Of a stretch of 64,000 nt of DNA, positions 41,342-49,705 are shown in pieces. The stretch is from Thiothrix lacustris DSM 21227 (GTDB taxonomy: Bacteria > Pseudomonadota > Gammaproteobacteria > Thiotrichales > Thiotrichaceae), in assembly GCF_000621325.1 (NCBI RefSeq), contig NZ_JHYQ01000027.1:1-64000 (forward strand), written 5' to 3'. Made by a program: the position numbers and the translations under genes. Each line of letters starts with the position of its first letter. Positions within the stretch are counted from its first letter, which is position 1. The notes beneath the pieces were generated by a model. It was not told where the DNA came from. It saw nothing but the letters and a program-made list of their open reading frames with translations, and made no database searches.

Positions 41342-43702
41342 TTGAAGGGGATTGTCCTTCTGGTCGTAACGGGGTTGGTGGGGTGGTGGTATTTCTACAG
41401 CCTTCCCACCGCGTTATTCCTTACTACCCACTCGCACTTGCTGTTGGATCGCCACGGCAAGTTGTTGAGTGCACACATTGCTGCCGATGGGCAGTGGCGT
41501 TTTCCTGAAATGGATAGCGTACCGGATAAATTTACCACCGCCTTGATTCAGTTTGAGGATAAGCGTTTTCAACAACACAGTGGCGTAGATTTTCTCGCCT
41601 TGGCACGTGCTACTTACGATAATCTGTACCAACAGCGTGTGGTCAGCGGTGCTAGCACCCTGAGTATGCAAGTGATTCGCCTATCACGTAGCAATCCCCC
41701 GCGTACCTTGAGCGAAAAAGTTGTGGAACTGTTACGGGCGTGGCGTCTGGAAAGTCGTTACAGCAAAGATGAGATCCTCAAACTCTACGCCAGTCACGCG
41801 CCGTTTGGCGGTAATGTGGTTGGACTGGAAGCCGCCGCGTGGCGCTATTTTGCTCGTAGTCCTGAGCAGTTGTCGTGGGCGGAAAGTGCGCTGTTGGCAG
41901 TATTACCCAACAATCCTGCCCTGATTCATCCCGGACGTAACCGTGAGCGTTTGCTGAGTAAGCGTAATCGTCTGCTTAAGCAATTGTTTACCCGGAATTT
42001 ACTGTCCAAGCTGGATTATGAGTTGGCTGTCGCTGAACCGTTGCCTGATGCGCCCCATGTATTGCCCCGGCTTGCGCCGCATTTGTTGGATACGCTGGCA
42101 GCACAACATCCTACAGGGCAACGTTTCCGCACTACCTTGGATGTTAATGTACAGCAGCAACTCAATACGCTGGCACAACGCACGGGCGAACAGTTGGCGC
42201 TGGAGGGTGTGCAAAATCTGGCGGTGCTCGTGCTGGATAACCGTACCTTTGAGGTGGTGGCGTATGTGGGGAATCGTCCTGATATGGATTTCAGCACCGA
42301 TCAAGGCCATGCGATTGACATGATTCAACGTCCACGCAGTACGGGCAGTACCCTCAAACCGTTGCTATTTGCCGATATGCTTGAGCAAGGGTTGATCACG
42401 CCCGATTCGCTGGTGGCAGATGTGCCGGTGAATTACAGTGGTTTTACCCCGCAGAATTACAATCGTCATTACCACGGTTCGGTGAGTGCGCGGGAAGCGT
42501 TGGCGCGTTCGCTGAATATTCCGCTTGTCAATTTGTTGAGCTTACGGGGTGTCGAGCCGTTTTTGATGCAATTGCGCCAATTGGGTTTCACGCACCTGAC
42601 CCGTTCAGCGCAGGATTATGGTTTGAGCCTGATTCTGGGTGGGGGGGAGGCTTCCTTGTGGGATTTAAGTGTGGCCTACGCCAATCTTGCGCAGCGTGCG
42701 TCACAAGACCAGCAGCATCAGCAAACCTTTTGGCAGCAGGGCAGGGTGTTGTTGACAGACAAGGCCGACAGCGGGCGCATTGCCACCTTGTCCAGTGCCG
42801 CCGCTTGGTTGACGGTGGACGCACTGTTGGATGTTGCCCGCCCCGGTGATGATGGCTATTGGGAAAAATTCAGTAGTAGCCGTAAGGTCGCGTGGAAAAC
42901 CGGCACGAGTTATGGGCAGCGCGATGCGTGGGCGATTGGCACAACCCCGGATTACACGGTGGGGGTGTGGGTGGGCAATGCGGCGGGTGAAGGCCGTGCC
43001 GGGTTGACCGGAACACAAAGTGCCGCCCCGATTTTATTTAATACTTTCAGCTTATTGCCGCCGAATCGTGGCTGGTTCCAACGCCCTGATTGGCAAATGA
43101 GTCAGGTCGATATTTGCCGTGATGATGGTTATCTTAGCAATGGTAGCTGTGTGACGAAGACGCTACATCTGCCGCTCAGTAGCCACTTTGCACGGATTAC
43201 GCCTTATCACCAACTGATCCATCTGGATGCCAGCGGCCAATGGCGTGTCACCAGTGATTGCGAATCGGTGGCAAACATGCAAACCCGCGATTGGTTTGTA
43301 TTGCCGCCGGATCAGGCCAGTTTCTATCAGCAATTTCATGCCGATTATTTGCCGTTACCGCCGTGGCGTGCTGATTGTCAAAGCAGTGAAAGTGGTCAAC
43401 AGGAGGCGCTTAGTGTGGTTTACCCGCAAGAGGGAATGCAAATTTACCTGCCGCGTGAACTCGATGGTAAGTTGGGGCAAACTATTTTTCGTGCCGTTCC
43501 CAGTCATCAGGAAGCCCTGTTGTATTGGCATTTGGATAACCAGTTTATCGGTACGACGCAGACGTTCCATCAACAAGCGGTACAACCGTTGGCTGGCAAA
43601 CATCGACTGACCGTGGTGGATGAGGCGGGCAATCGGGTGGAGCGGGCGTTTGAGGTGTTGGTGACGGCAGAGTCGGCGGGCAAGCGGCGTATTTCAAAAT
43701 GA
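41342..43702 (+). CDS. pbpC: penicillin-binding protein 1C
   Basis: A 786-residue bifunctional peptidoglycan synthase. An N-terminal membrane span is followed by a glycosyltransferase domain (FEDKRFQQHSGVDF, GASTLSMQVIRL, ILKLYASHAPFGGNVVG), a transpeptidase domain (catalytic Ser in STGSTLKP, SLN at RSLNIP, KTGTS) and a C-terminal BiPBP_C domain from about residue 690. The start appears to be TTG at 41342, nine bases after the macroglobulin stop; no ATG lies near. Together the pair is thought to repair cell-wall damage when the outer membrane is breached. Confidence 0.93.
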   Translation: MKGIVLLVVTGLVGWWYFYSLPTALFLTTHSHLLLDRHGKLLSAHIAADGQWRFPEMDSVPDKFTTALIQFEDKRFQQHSGVDFLALARATYDNLYQQRVVSGASTLSMQVIRLSRSNPPRTLSEKVVELLRAWRLESRYSKDEILKLYASHAPFGGNVVGLEAAAWRYFARSPEQLSWAESALLAVLPNNPALIHPGRNRERLLSKRNRLLKQLFTRNLLSKLDYELAVAEPLPDAPHVLPRLAPHLLDTLAAQHPTGQRFRTTLDVNVQQQLNTLAQRTGEQLALEGVQNLAVLVLDNRTFEVVAYVGNRPDMDFSTDQGHAIDMIQRPRSTGSTLKPLLFADMLEQGLITPDSLVADVPVNYSGFTPQNYNRHYHGSVSAREALARSLNIPLVNLLSLRGVEPFLMQLRQLGFTHLTRSAQDYGLSLILGGGEASLWDLSVAYANLAQRASQDQQHQQTFWQQGRVLLTDKADSGRIATLSSAAAWLTVDALLDVARPGDDGYWEKFSSSRKVAWKTGTSYGQRDAWAIGTTPDYTVGVWVGNAAGEGRAGLTGTQSAAPILFNTFSLLPPNRGWFQRPDWQMSQVDICRDDGYLSNGSCVTKTLHLPLSSHFARITPYHQLIHLDASGQWRVTSDCESVANMQTRDWFVLPPDQASFYQQFHADYLPLPPWRADCQSSESGQQEALSVVYPQEGMQIYLPRELDGKLGQTIFRAVPSHQEALLYWHLDNQFIGTTQTFHQQAVQPLAGKHRLTVVDEAGNRVERAFEVLVTAESAGKRRISK

Positions 43703-43732
43703 TTCAGGAGATTGTATTATCGTATTCAATTG

Positions 43733-43810
43733 ATGATGAGTTGTGCCAACCGTGGTACGAAGATGGCGGACAAGATCCGCGCTTTGCTGGAAGCCCATTT
43801 TAGCCCATGA
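43733..43810 (+). other. possible 25-residue peptide overlapping the next gene
   Basis: An open frame (MMSCANRGTKMADKIRALLE, then AHFSP) ends in TGA overlapping the next ATG (ATGA). The segment MADKIRALLEAHFSP looks like the first helix of BolA/IbaG proteins, so it may be a remnant. No convincing ribosome site. Low support. Confidence 0.2.
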
Positions 43811-44115
43811 CCGAAAAAACAAAACGGGTGGTAAAATCACCATCAGCCACTACACCACCCAAACGTGGGGGTAAAGCCCCATCAGCTGCTACGCCACCCA
43901 AACGGGTGGTGAAATCGCCAAAACAGTTAACCAAGCCATTGTCCGCTAAGGCCAAACCAAAACCACGCCAACCACGCAAGCAGCAGGCTAGGGTGGATGA
44001 GGTGATGCTACTGAGTAAGACCCTGAGCTATCTGGGGCGCTACCTGTTGATCGTGTTGGTCTCAGCTGCTGTTGTGGGGTTGGCGTACTTGTTTATGGAT
44101 GTTTTCAATGGGTGA
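43807..44115 (+). CDS. small Lys/Pro-rich single-span membrane protein
   Basis: A 102-residue protein. Residues 1-62 are disordered and basic, built from repeated text (KRVVKSPSATTPPKRG, then KAPSAATPPKRVVKSP); the DNA underneath is an imperfect tandem repeat of about 48 bases. Residues 75-98 form one membrane span (YLLIVLVSAAVVGLAYLFM). The cytoplasmic basic tail may bind nucleic acid or acidic protein. Convergent with the coiled-coil lipoprotein gene, nine bases away, with no terminator visible. Family not recognised. Confidence 0.6.
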   Translation: MTEKTKRVVKSPSATTPPKRGGKAPSAATPPKRVVKSPKQLTKPLSAKAKPKPRQPRKQQARVDEVMLLSKTLSYLGRYLLIVLVSAAVVGLAYLFMDVFNG

Positions 44116-44123
44116 TGTTTGAT

Positions 44124-44627
44124 CTAGCGTAACAATTCCTCTAGTTCTTTGCGGAGTTGATCACGTTGCTTTATTAACGTGTCTATGCTTGTTTTTTGTT
44201 TGTTATTAGATGAGGTTAAATGCTGTTCTTGTTTATCAAGTTTGGCTATTTCTTGATGCAGTCGTTGCTTCTCCTTGCTAGTAAAGTTTAATTGTTGTTC
44301 GATAACAGTGGTTGATTTTTTTAATTGTTGTTTTTTGTTATCTAAATTATCGATTTTAGGTATTAAATTTTCAGTTTTTTCCTGAAGAATTTGGTATTCT
44401 TTTTGGGTTCGGCTGAGTTTTTGTTTTTCAATGTCTTGTTGATTTTTAAGTGTTTCTAATTGGCTTCTTTTTGCCTCAATGCTTTTTTCGTAGTCATGGT
44501 TGTAGATATTGTTTAATGTGTCCACTAGCCCAGCATCTTCCTGCTTAGAGGAAGATACTGTACAGGCTGATAAAAATGTACTGATGATGGCAGACACTAC
44601 CATCACCAGCGACTTCTGTGGTTTCAC
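44124..44627 (-). CDS. coiled-coil lipoprotein, third gene of unknown envelope module
   Basis: A 167-residue lipoprotein (lipobox LSAC in STFLSACTVS). Almost all the mature part (residues 40-167) is one long charged coiled coil: KRSQLETLKNQQDIEKQKLS and LDKQEQHLTSSNNKQKT are samples. The gene is AT-rich with Lys/Gln-rich coding unlike its neighbours on both sides. It overlaps the preceding gene by four bases. It probably forms a periplasmic rod from the membrane. No known family recognised. Confidence 0.65.
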   Translation of the reverse strand: MKPQKSLVMVVSAIISTFLSACTVSSSKQEDAGLVDTLNNIYNHDYEKSIEAKRSQLETLKNQQDIEKQKLSRTQKEYQILQEKTENLIPKIDNLDNKKQQLKKSTTVIEQQLNFTSKEKQRLHQEIAKLDKQEQHLTSSNNKQKTSIDTLIKQRDQLRKELEELLR

Positions 44628-45349
44628 TGTGTATTAGCTGCAAACGTCTCTTTTATATCACGCAGAGACTTATTGTTTTCACGTAGTTTTTTGATATTGT
44701 CGATAAGTGATTTTATCTCATTGGTGAGCATGTCTATTTTTTCCTTCTCAAGTTTTGCTTGCTTTGCTTTATTGACGGTTTCTTGTTTGAATTGCCGTTC
44801 TTCTTGCATTTGTGTCAATAAGTACTGTTCTTTCTCCAGTTGTTCAGTAAGGGATTCTTGCATTTTTTGCAATGCGACTTTATCTGCGCTGGCTTTTTCT
44901 TTTGCCGTTAGCAATGCTTCTGCTTGAGCTTGTTGAAGCTTTAAGTTTAGGTCTTGCTCTATAAAGAATAATGCGAAAGTACCATTGGTTTTGCTGGTAT
45001 GGGCAATTTCTCCATCCAGTTGATTGGCAATGTTTAGATAGCTACACTTTCTCTCTGCTACGCTATCCCCCAATACAAACCCAGCACCTCCACCGGCTAC
45101 ACACATCAGTGCGGCAGGGTTTTCTTGGCCTATTGCTTTCCAGAACACTAGGCTGGCTAAGCATCCGTATGTCACTGCTTCTTTTTTTATTTTTTTGCTA
45201 CTGGGTAGGTTTGTTTTACAAGCTTGAATGTCTTTTTCTTGTTCAGGTGTGATTGTTGATTTTGTAGCATTCATGCTGCAACCGGCACTAACAGATAATG
45301 CCAAAATGATAGAAGTTATTTTACTAGCATGATTTAGTTTTTTGATCAT
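44624..45349 (-). CDS. coiled-coil lipoprotein, second gene of unknown envelope module
   Basis: A 241-residue lipoprotein (lipobox SAGC). Residues 45-100 hold a Gly/Ala-rich hydrophobic stretch (LMCVAGGGAGFVLGDSVAER) between two cysteines, like glycine-zipper segments that insert in membranes. Residues 125-240 are a continuous coiled coil. It overlaps both neighbours by four bases, so the three genes are translated together. AT-rich. The function is unknown; the pairing of a glycine-zipper-like part with a coiled coil suggests a structural envelope role. Confidence 0.65.
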   Translation of the reverse strand: MIKKLNHASKITSIILALSVSAGCSMNATKSTITPEQEKDIQACKTNLPSSKKIKKEAVTYGCLASLVFWKAIGQENPAALMCVAGGGAGFVLGDSVAERKCSYLNIANQLDGEIAHTSKTNGTFALFFIEQDLNLKLQQAQAEALLTAKEKASADKVALQKMQESLTEQLEKEQYLLTQMQEERQFKQETVNKAKQAKLEKEKIDMLTNEIKSLIDNIKKLRENNKSLRDIKETFAANTQ

Positions 45350-46374
45350 GGTTTGATACTCTTAAGGTTAAGTTGTTTAAAGTAGTCGTGCTTGAGGTTT
45401 AATGTGATCTTCTCTGAAGATGTAGAGGGTTGGCATTGCTTTAAGTGAATAGTGAATATATCAAATGCAGCTTCTTCGATACCTAGACTTTGGCTGTTGA
45501 TAGTATGGATAGACTTGAATGCTTTTTCTGTGTATGTATCTTTTATATAACAAATTTTTTCTAGTTGATTGGTATATTCAGTTGATGAGTCTTGCAGTTT
45601 TTTTTCTATGTCTAGCAGCTTTGATGAAATGATGTCTTTCTTCTTCTGATAAAAATTATCGTGACTTACTTTGGATAGTTCATTTAGTGAAGTGATTTCT
45701 TGTTCTTTTTTGAAGATTGAAAGGCTCATATAGCCTGCATCTATTGATGTAAAGATAGCGTCTTGCATAAGTTTAGTGGCGAGGATAACTGCTTTCTGAT
45801 TCTCCTCTTCGATAGTATTTTTTGCAGGTGCAGGTGCAGGTGCAGGTGCAGGTGCAGGTGCAGGTGCAGGTGCAGGTGCAGGTGCAGGTTGTTTTAATTT
45901 GTTGGGAGTATTAACAATAAACATCAAGGTTATAGGGATAAGTGCGACTACTAAAAGTGCTGGGTATTTGTATTTACCAATAATATTAAATTGTGACCAA
46001 GTAGAATGCTTGCCGGTGATGGCGTAATTCCATGTGTCTTTAGCCCATGTTTGTTGCGTTCTGCTGGAAAAGAAAGGGCGTTGTAGTTTGGGAAAAGTGA
46101 AAATTTTTCTTGTACGATAAGCTTCTAGTGGTTGGCCTGCGAGTACGCCTTGAGCCAAAATTTTACATTCCTCACGGTATTGGCGTGGTAATTCAGTCAG
46201 TAGTGCAGTACATGACTTATGATTCAGCGTCAGATGGATGCCGCGCTTCAGGATTATATTGCGAAGCTCTTCATGCACAGCTTGCATAGATTGCGTACCA
46301 CTCAATAATGAAGTTTTATGAAACTCCAGGCAACTTACGACAGTACAATCAGAATGGGGGCGTTCTAGTTGCAC
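45346..46374 (-). CDS. single-span membrane protein with Pro-Ala linker, first gene of unknown envelope module
   Basis: A 342-residue protein with no signal peptide. Residues 1-125 are a cytoplasmic domain with conserved-looking text (AVHEELRNIILKRG, HKSCTALLTELPRQYREECK), which I cannot assign. One membrane span lies at about 137-155 (YPALLVVALIPITLMFIV), then a periplasmic linker of about 11 Pro-Ala repeats, then a helical domain (185-342). The topology (cytoplasmic sensor-like domain, span, rigid Pro-Ala spacer) recalls TonB-like or peptidoglycan-spanning proteins. It heads the three-gene overlapping module. Confidence 0.65.
   Translation of the reverse strand: MQLERPHSDCTVVSCLEFHKTSLLSGTQSMQAVHEELRNIILKRGIHLTLNHKSCTALLTELPRQYREECKILAQGVLAGQPLEAYRTRKIFTFPKLQRPFFSSRTQQTWAKDTWNYAITGKHSTWSQFNIIGKYKYPALLVVALIPITLMFIVNTPNKLKQPAPAPAPAPAPAPAPAPAPAPAKNTIEEENQKAVILATKLMQDAIFTSIDAGYMSLSIFKKEQEITSLNELSKVSHDNFYQKKKDIISSKLLDIEKKLQDSSTEYTNQLEKICYIKDTYTEKAFKSIHTINSQSLGIEEAAFDIFTIHLKQCQPSTSSEKITLNLKHDYFKQLNLKSIKP
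45823..45888. repeat. hexanucleotide repeat, 11 perfect copies of TGCAGG
   Basis: Eleven uninterrupted TGCAGG units (66 bases) encode the Pro-Ala linker on the minus strand. Slippage would change linker length by two residues per unit without breaking the frame. Confidence 0.95.
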
Positions 46375-46492
46375 ATTAATTATACAATATCAATGGTTTA
46401 TCAAAAATGAGTCGTCAATCATCATAATTAGGTTCAATCATTCATCTGAATTTTATTTAAGTTGGTGTAGGGCTATTTCAATATTGACGCAC

Positions 46493-46508
46493 TGGCACAG
46501 TGTTTGCT
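46493..46508 (+). promoter_or_regulatory. sigma-54 promoter of the hupK-hyp operon
   Basis: TGGCAC-N5-TTGCT, exact RpoN consensus (-24 GG at 46494-46495, -12 GC at 46506-46507). It predicts a start near 46519, about 37 bases before hupK. Hydrogenase operons of this kind are commonly driven by NtrC-type regulators HupR/HoxA with sigma-54. Confidence 0.85.
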
Positions 46509-46555
46509 CTGTTAGTATGTCAGTGTCTTTATGATGGAAAGCAAGTATCCAGCCC

Positions 46556-47692
46556 ATGCAGCCTTTGGAACAATTGGTCGGTCAATTACAACTTGCGCTG
46601 CATTATGTCAGTGAGGGTCGTTTGTGCCGGGTCAAGACCCTAACGATTAGTTCCACGCGCTTGCGCCTGAATTCAGGTTTACTGGCGGGAAAGCCTGTCG
46701 ATCTGGCGCCTAAGCTTACTGGCGTATTGTTTAGCTTGTGCGGTACAGCACAAACCATTACCTCCACCCAAGCCTGTGAACAGGCCACGGGAAAACAGCC
46801 TGATGCGGTCATTGAGCAGCAGCGCATTCGCCAGATTGGTATCGAAACCCTGTTTGAACACCTGTTGCGCTTATCGCAAGACTGGCCTGTGGCGTTGGGC
46901 AATGAGTCACTTTCCGCCCACGAACTGCAAGCACTCTTTAAACTCAAACGTGAACTGCTGAAAGTGCCCAACCCCGCTGTAATGGATGACATCCAGCGCT
47001 GGTTTGAAGCCCGCCTACTGGGTTTGCCATTACAACGCTGGCTGGATTACTGCACCCGTGGCGATGCTAAGAAACTTTCCATTCGTGGACTGATTGGCAA
47101 TCTGATGACCAATGTGTGTCGCCATGATTGGGAGCATCTGGGGGCTTGCCCTCAGCAACCTTTGCCCGAACAGTCCTTCGAATGGTGGCGGCAACGTTTG
47201 GCTGCTGCTGATGCGGAACACTTTATGGCAGTGCCTGATGTGGAGGGCAGGGCATGTGAAACGTCCAGTTTGACCCGCCAATGGGACAATCCCGCTTTGC
47301 AAGTCTGGCGCGAACGCTATGGCAGCGGTTTGATGACACGCCTGCTTGCACGGGTATTGGATATGCTGGCGTGTTGGCTTCGGCTACGTTCAGCCAGCGA
47401 GGCTGGCTTTTCCCTGCGTGGAGTCGAAGGGCATGCAGGGGAGGGAATTGCGCTGTTGCAAACGGCACGCGGTCTATTAGTCCATCGCGTCGTGCAGCAA
47501 CATGGCTTGATTCTCGAATACCAGATTGTTGCGCCCACTGAGTGGAATTTTCACCCGCAGGGTTCGCTGTATCACATGCTATCCGGTCTGCACGCGACCA
47601 GTGAAGTGGCATTGCGCAATCAGGCTCAAGCCCTGATTGCCGCCCTTGATCCCTGTGTGACATACCAACTGGAGATTACCCGCGATGCATGA
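46556..47692 (+). CDS. hupK: hydrogenase maturation protein HupK
   Basis: A 378-residue protein related to the large subunit of NiFe hydrogenase but without the full set of nickel cysteines. The end resembles the large-subunit C-domain (ARGLLVHRVVQQHGLILEYQ, then APTEWNFHPQGSLYHML). HupK is thought to act as scaffold for the iron centre before transfer. First gene of a hyp operon with a sigma-54 promoter. Residues about 274-293 (WLRLRSASEAGFSLRGVEG) are encoded by a 56-bp palindromic element also found in hypD. It overlaps hypA by eight bases. Confidence 0.85.
   Translation: MQPLEQLVGQLQLALHYVSEGRLCRVKTLTISSTRLRLNSGLLAGKPVDLAPKLTGVLFSLCGTAQTITSTQACEQATGKQPDAVIEQQRIRQIGIETLFEHLLRLSQDWPVALGNESLSAHELQALFKLKRELLKVPNPAVMDDIQRWFEARLLGLPLQRWLDYCTRGDAKKLSIRGLIGNLMTNVCRHDWEHLGACPQQPLPEQSFEWWRQRLAAADAEHFMAVPDVEGRACETSSLTRQWDNPALQVWRERYGSGLMTRLLARVLDMLACWLRLRSASEAGFSLRGVEGHAGEGIALLQTARGLLVHRVVQQHGLILEYQIVAPTEWNFHPQGSLYHMLSGLHATSEVALRNQAQALIAALDPCVTYQLEITRDA
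47376..47431 (-). repeat. 56-bp palindromic element, copy in hupK
   Basis: From GGCTTCGGCTACG to GTCGAAGGG. It matches 45 of 56 bases of the reverse complement of 49785-49840. Its two ends are inverted versions of each other, REP-like. It keeps the hupK frame. Confidence 0.75.
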
Positions 47693-48026
47693 AATGTCCC
47701 TGTGCGAAGGTGTGTTGCAAATACTGGAAAGCGAAGCCAAACGTCAACATTTCACCAAAGTGAAAACCGTGTGGCTGGAAATCGGCACGATGTCAGGGGT
47801 AGACATTGAGGCGATGCGCTTTTGTTTTGACGTAATCGTGCGACATTCGCTGGCAGATGGGGCTAGACTGGAGATTATCGAAGTCCCCGCGCAGGCATGG
47901 TGTCTGGATTGTGCCCAAACCGTGACTGTGCAACAGCGTTACGATGCCTGCCCACAGTGCGGCAGCTATCAGCTACAAGTGACCAGCGGGGAGGAAATGC
48001 GTATTAAAGAACTGGAGGTGGAATAA
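47685..48026 (+). CDS. hypA: hydrogenase nickel insertion protein HypA
   Basis: A 113-residue metallochaperone. It begins [14 protein letters not shown]; His2 with the N-terminal amine binds nickel. The zinc site is formed by two CxxC motifs (CLDCAQTV and CPQCGSY). It delivers Ni2+ with HypB to the hydrogenase large subunit. Shares bases with hupK before and hypB after (TAATG). Confidence 0.96.
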   Translation: MHEMSLCEGVLQILESEAKRQHFTKVKTVWLEIGTMSGVDIEAMRFCFDVIVRHSLADGARLEIIEVPAQAWCLDCAQTVTVQQRYDACPQCGSYQLQVTSGEEMRIKELEVE

Positions 48027-48862
48027 TGTGTACTGTCTGCGGCTGCGGCGAAGGCGAAGTCAAGATTGAAGGCCAACCTCAACGCCATACACTGATTCGC
48101 GGGTTACAGCCTGCACCTGAACATTCTCATGGACATACCCACGATTACGGGCAAGGTGCTGCTCACGCTCATGCACCCGGTATGACCCAATCCCGCATGG
48201 TGCAAATCGAGCAAGACATTCTTGGTAAAAACAACCAGTATGCTGCACAAAACCGCCAGTGGCTGGCTGAGCGTTCTATCCTTGCGCTCAATTTAGTATC
48301 CAGCCCCGGTTCGGGTAAAACCACTCTGCTGACTGAAACCCTCACGCGCTTGCAGGGTATCGTGCCAATGGCAGTGGTGGAAGGCGACCAGCAAACCAGC
48401 AATGATGCTGACCGTATCCGCGCTACGGGTGTTCCTGCGCTACAAATCAATACGGGTAAGGGCTGCCATCTGGATGCACACATGGTCGGACACGCACTCG
48501 AATCGTTGCCCATCGAACAAGGCGGTATTCTGTTCATCGAAAACGTTGGTAACCTGGTTTGCCCAGCTGCCTTCGATCTCGGTGAGGCGCACAAGGTCGT
48601 GATCCTTTCAGTGACTGAAGGCGAAGACAAGCCGATCAAATACCCCGATATGTTTCACGCGGCGGATTTGATGATCCTCAACAAGGTCGACTTGCTGCCG
48701 TATTTGCGCTTTGATGTGGCGAAATGTGAGGAATATGCCCGCCGGGTTAACCCGTCTATCCAGATCCTACATGTTTCAGCCACCAGTGGCGAAGGCATGG
48801 AGGGTTGGCTTGACTGGCTGCAACAGCAACGCCTCGGAAGAACTGATACAATTTTGCCATAA
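48026..48862 (+). CDS. hypB: hydrogenase nickel incorporation GTPase HypB
   Basis: A 278-residue GTPase. The N-terminal [11 protein letters not shown] holds the high-affinity CxxCGC nickel site. A His-rich segment ([19 protein letters not shown], residues about 31-49) may store nickel. The G domain has P-loop [20 protein letters not shown] with the metal-binding Cys, and NKVD near residue 212. It acts with HypA in nickel insertion. Confidence 0.97.
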   Translation: MCTVCGCGEGEVKIEGQPQRHTLIRGLQPAPEHSHGHTHDYGQGAAHAHAPGMTQSRMVQIEQDILGKNNQYAAQNRQWLAERSILALNLVSSPGSGKTTLLTETLTRLQGIVPMAVVEGDQQTSNDADRIRATGVPALQINTGKGCHLDAHMVGHALESLPIEQGGILFIENVGNLVCPAAFDLGEAHKVVILSVTEGEDKPIKYPDMFHAADLMILNKVDLLPYLRFDVAKCEEYARRVNPSIQILHVSATSGEGMEGWLDWLQQQRLGRTDTILP

Positions 48863-48883
48863 CAACTGTCATAAGGAGTTTCC

Positions 48884-49396
48884 ATGCAATCATCTCTTGT
48901 CCTCACTGTTCTTGGCTCTGACCGCGCAGGTCTGGTCAAATCCATTGCCGAAGCCGTCAAAGCCCACCAAGGTAACTGGCAGGAAAGCCGCATGGTGCAC
49001 CTTGCCGGACAGTTCGCCGGGCTTGCCCATGTCACCCTGCCGGAAGAACAACTGGCTGGCCTGAAACAAGCCCTGCAAGCCTTGCAAAATAACGGCCTGC
49101 AAATTTTGGTGACGCACAGTGAAGTCAGTGTTCCGCGCACGATTACCCAGCTGACACTGGAACTCTTGGGGCTGGATCGCTCTGGCATTATCCATGACAT
49201 TACCCGCCAGCTCGCCGCGCTCAACGTCAATATCGAAGAGCTGGAAAGTGAGCAACGTGCTGCGCCCATGTCCAGCGAAATGCTGTTCTATGCGAACTTG
49301 CGCCTCGGTTTGCCGGATGGCGTGACGGCAGATGATGTACGTGGCGTGTTTGAAGCCATGCCCGACCCACTTACCGTGGACATTACTTTCAGCTAA
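48884..49396 (+). CDS. double ACT-domain protein, GcvR-like, inside the hyp operon
   Basis: A 170-residue protein of two ACT domains: SLVLTVLGSDRAGLVKSIAE (residues 4-23) and TQLTLELLGLDRSGIIHDIT (residues about 88-107). This is the layout of GcvR, the repressor partner of the glycine cleavage system. ACT domains bind amino acids or similar small ligands. It lies between hypB and hypC, 21 and 12 bases away, with its own AAGGAG, so it is part of the operon. Any role in hydrogenase control is inference. Confidence 0.85.
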   Translation: MQSSLVLTVLGSDRAGLVKSIAEAVKAHQGNWQESRMVHLAGQFAGLAHVTLPEEQLAGLKQALQALQNNGLQILVTHSEVSVPRTITQLTLELLGLDRSGIIHDITRQLAALNVNIEELESEQRAAPMSSEMLFYANLRLGLPDGVTADDVRGVFEAMPDPLTVDITFS

Positions 49397-49408
49397 CAGG
49401 AAATCATC

Positions 49409-49705
49409 ATGTGCCTTGGAATCCCCGGACAAATCACCGAATTGGTCGACCTTGACCTCTTGGTTGCCAAGGTGGACATCGGCGGTGTGAAACGCGATGT
49501 GATCATCACCTGCGTGGTGGATGACGAACACCCAGCGGAAGAGTGCGTCGGCGCTTGGGTACTGGTTCACGCCGGTTTCGCCATGAGCCGTCTGGATGAG
49601 GATGAGGCCGCCCGCACCCTCGCTTATCTGGCGGCGATTGGCGATATGGATGCAGAGCTGGAAGCCATCCGCAACATTGCTGATGCGCTGGAACGTTCGG
49701 CATGA
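49409..49705 (+). CDS. hypC: hydrogenase assembly chaperone HypC
   Basis: A 98-residue chaperone starting MCLGIPGQ; Cys2 is the residue that binds HypD and the large-subunit precursor. It carries the Fe(CN)2CO group during assembly. Normal length. ATGA overlap with hypD. Confidence 0.95.
   Translation: MCLGIPGQITELVDLDLLVAKVDIGGVKRDVIITCVVDDEHPAEECVGAWVLVHAGFAMSRLDEDEAARTLAYLAAIGDMDAELEAIRNIADALERSA

Noticed and set aside
45823-45888. TGCAGG array considered as a binding-site or origin iteron array
   Set aside because: It is in frame in a coding gene and encodes a continuous Pro-Ala linker; the copies are perfect, pointing to slippage.
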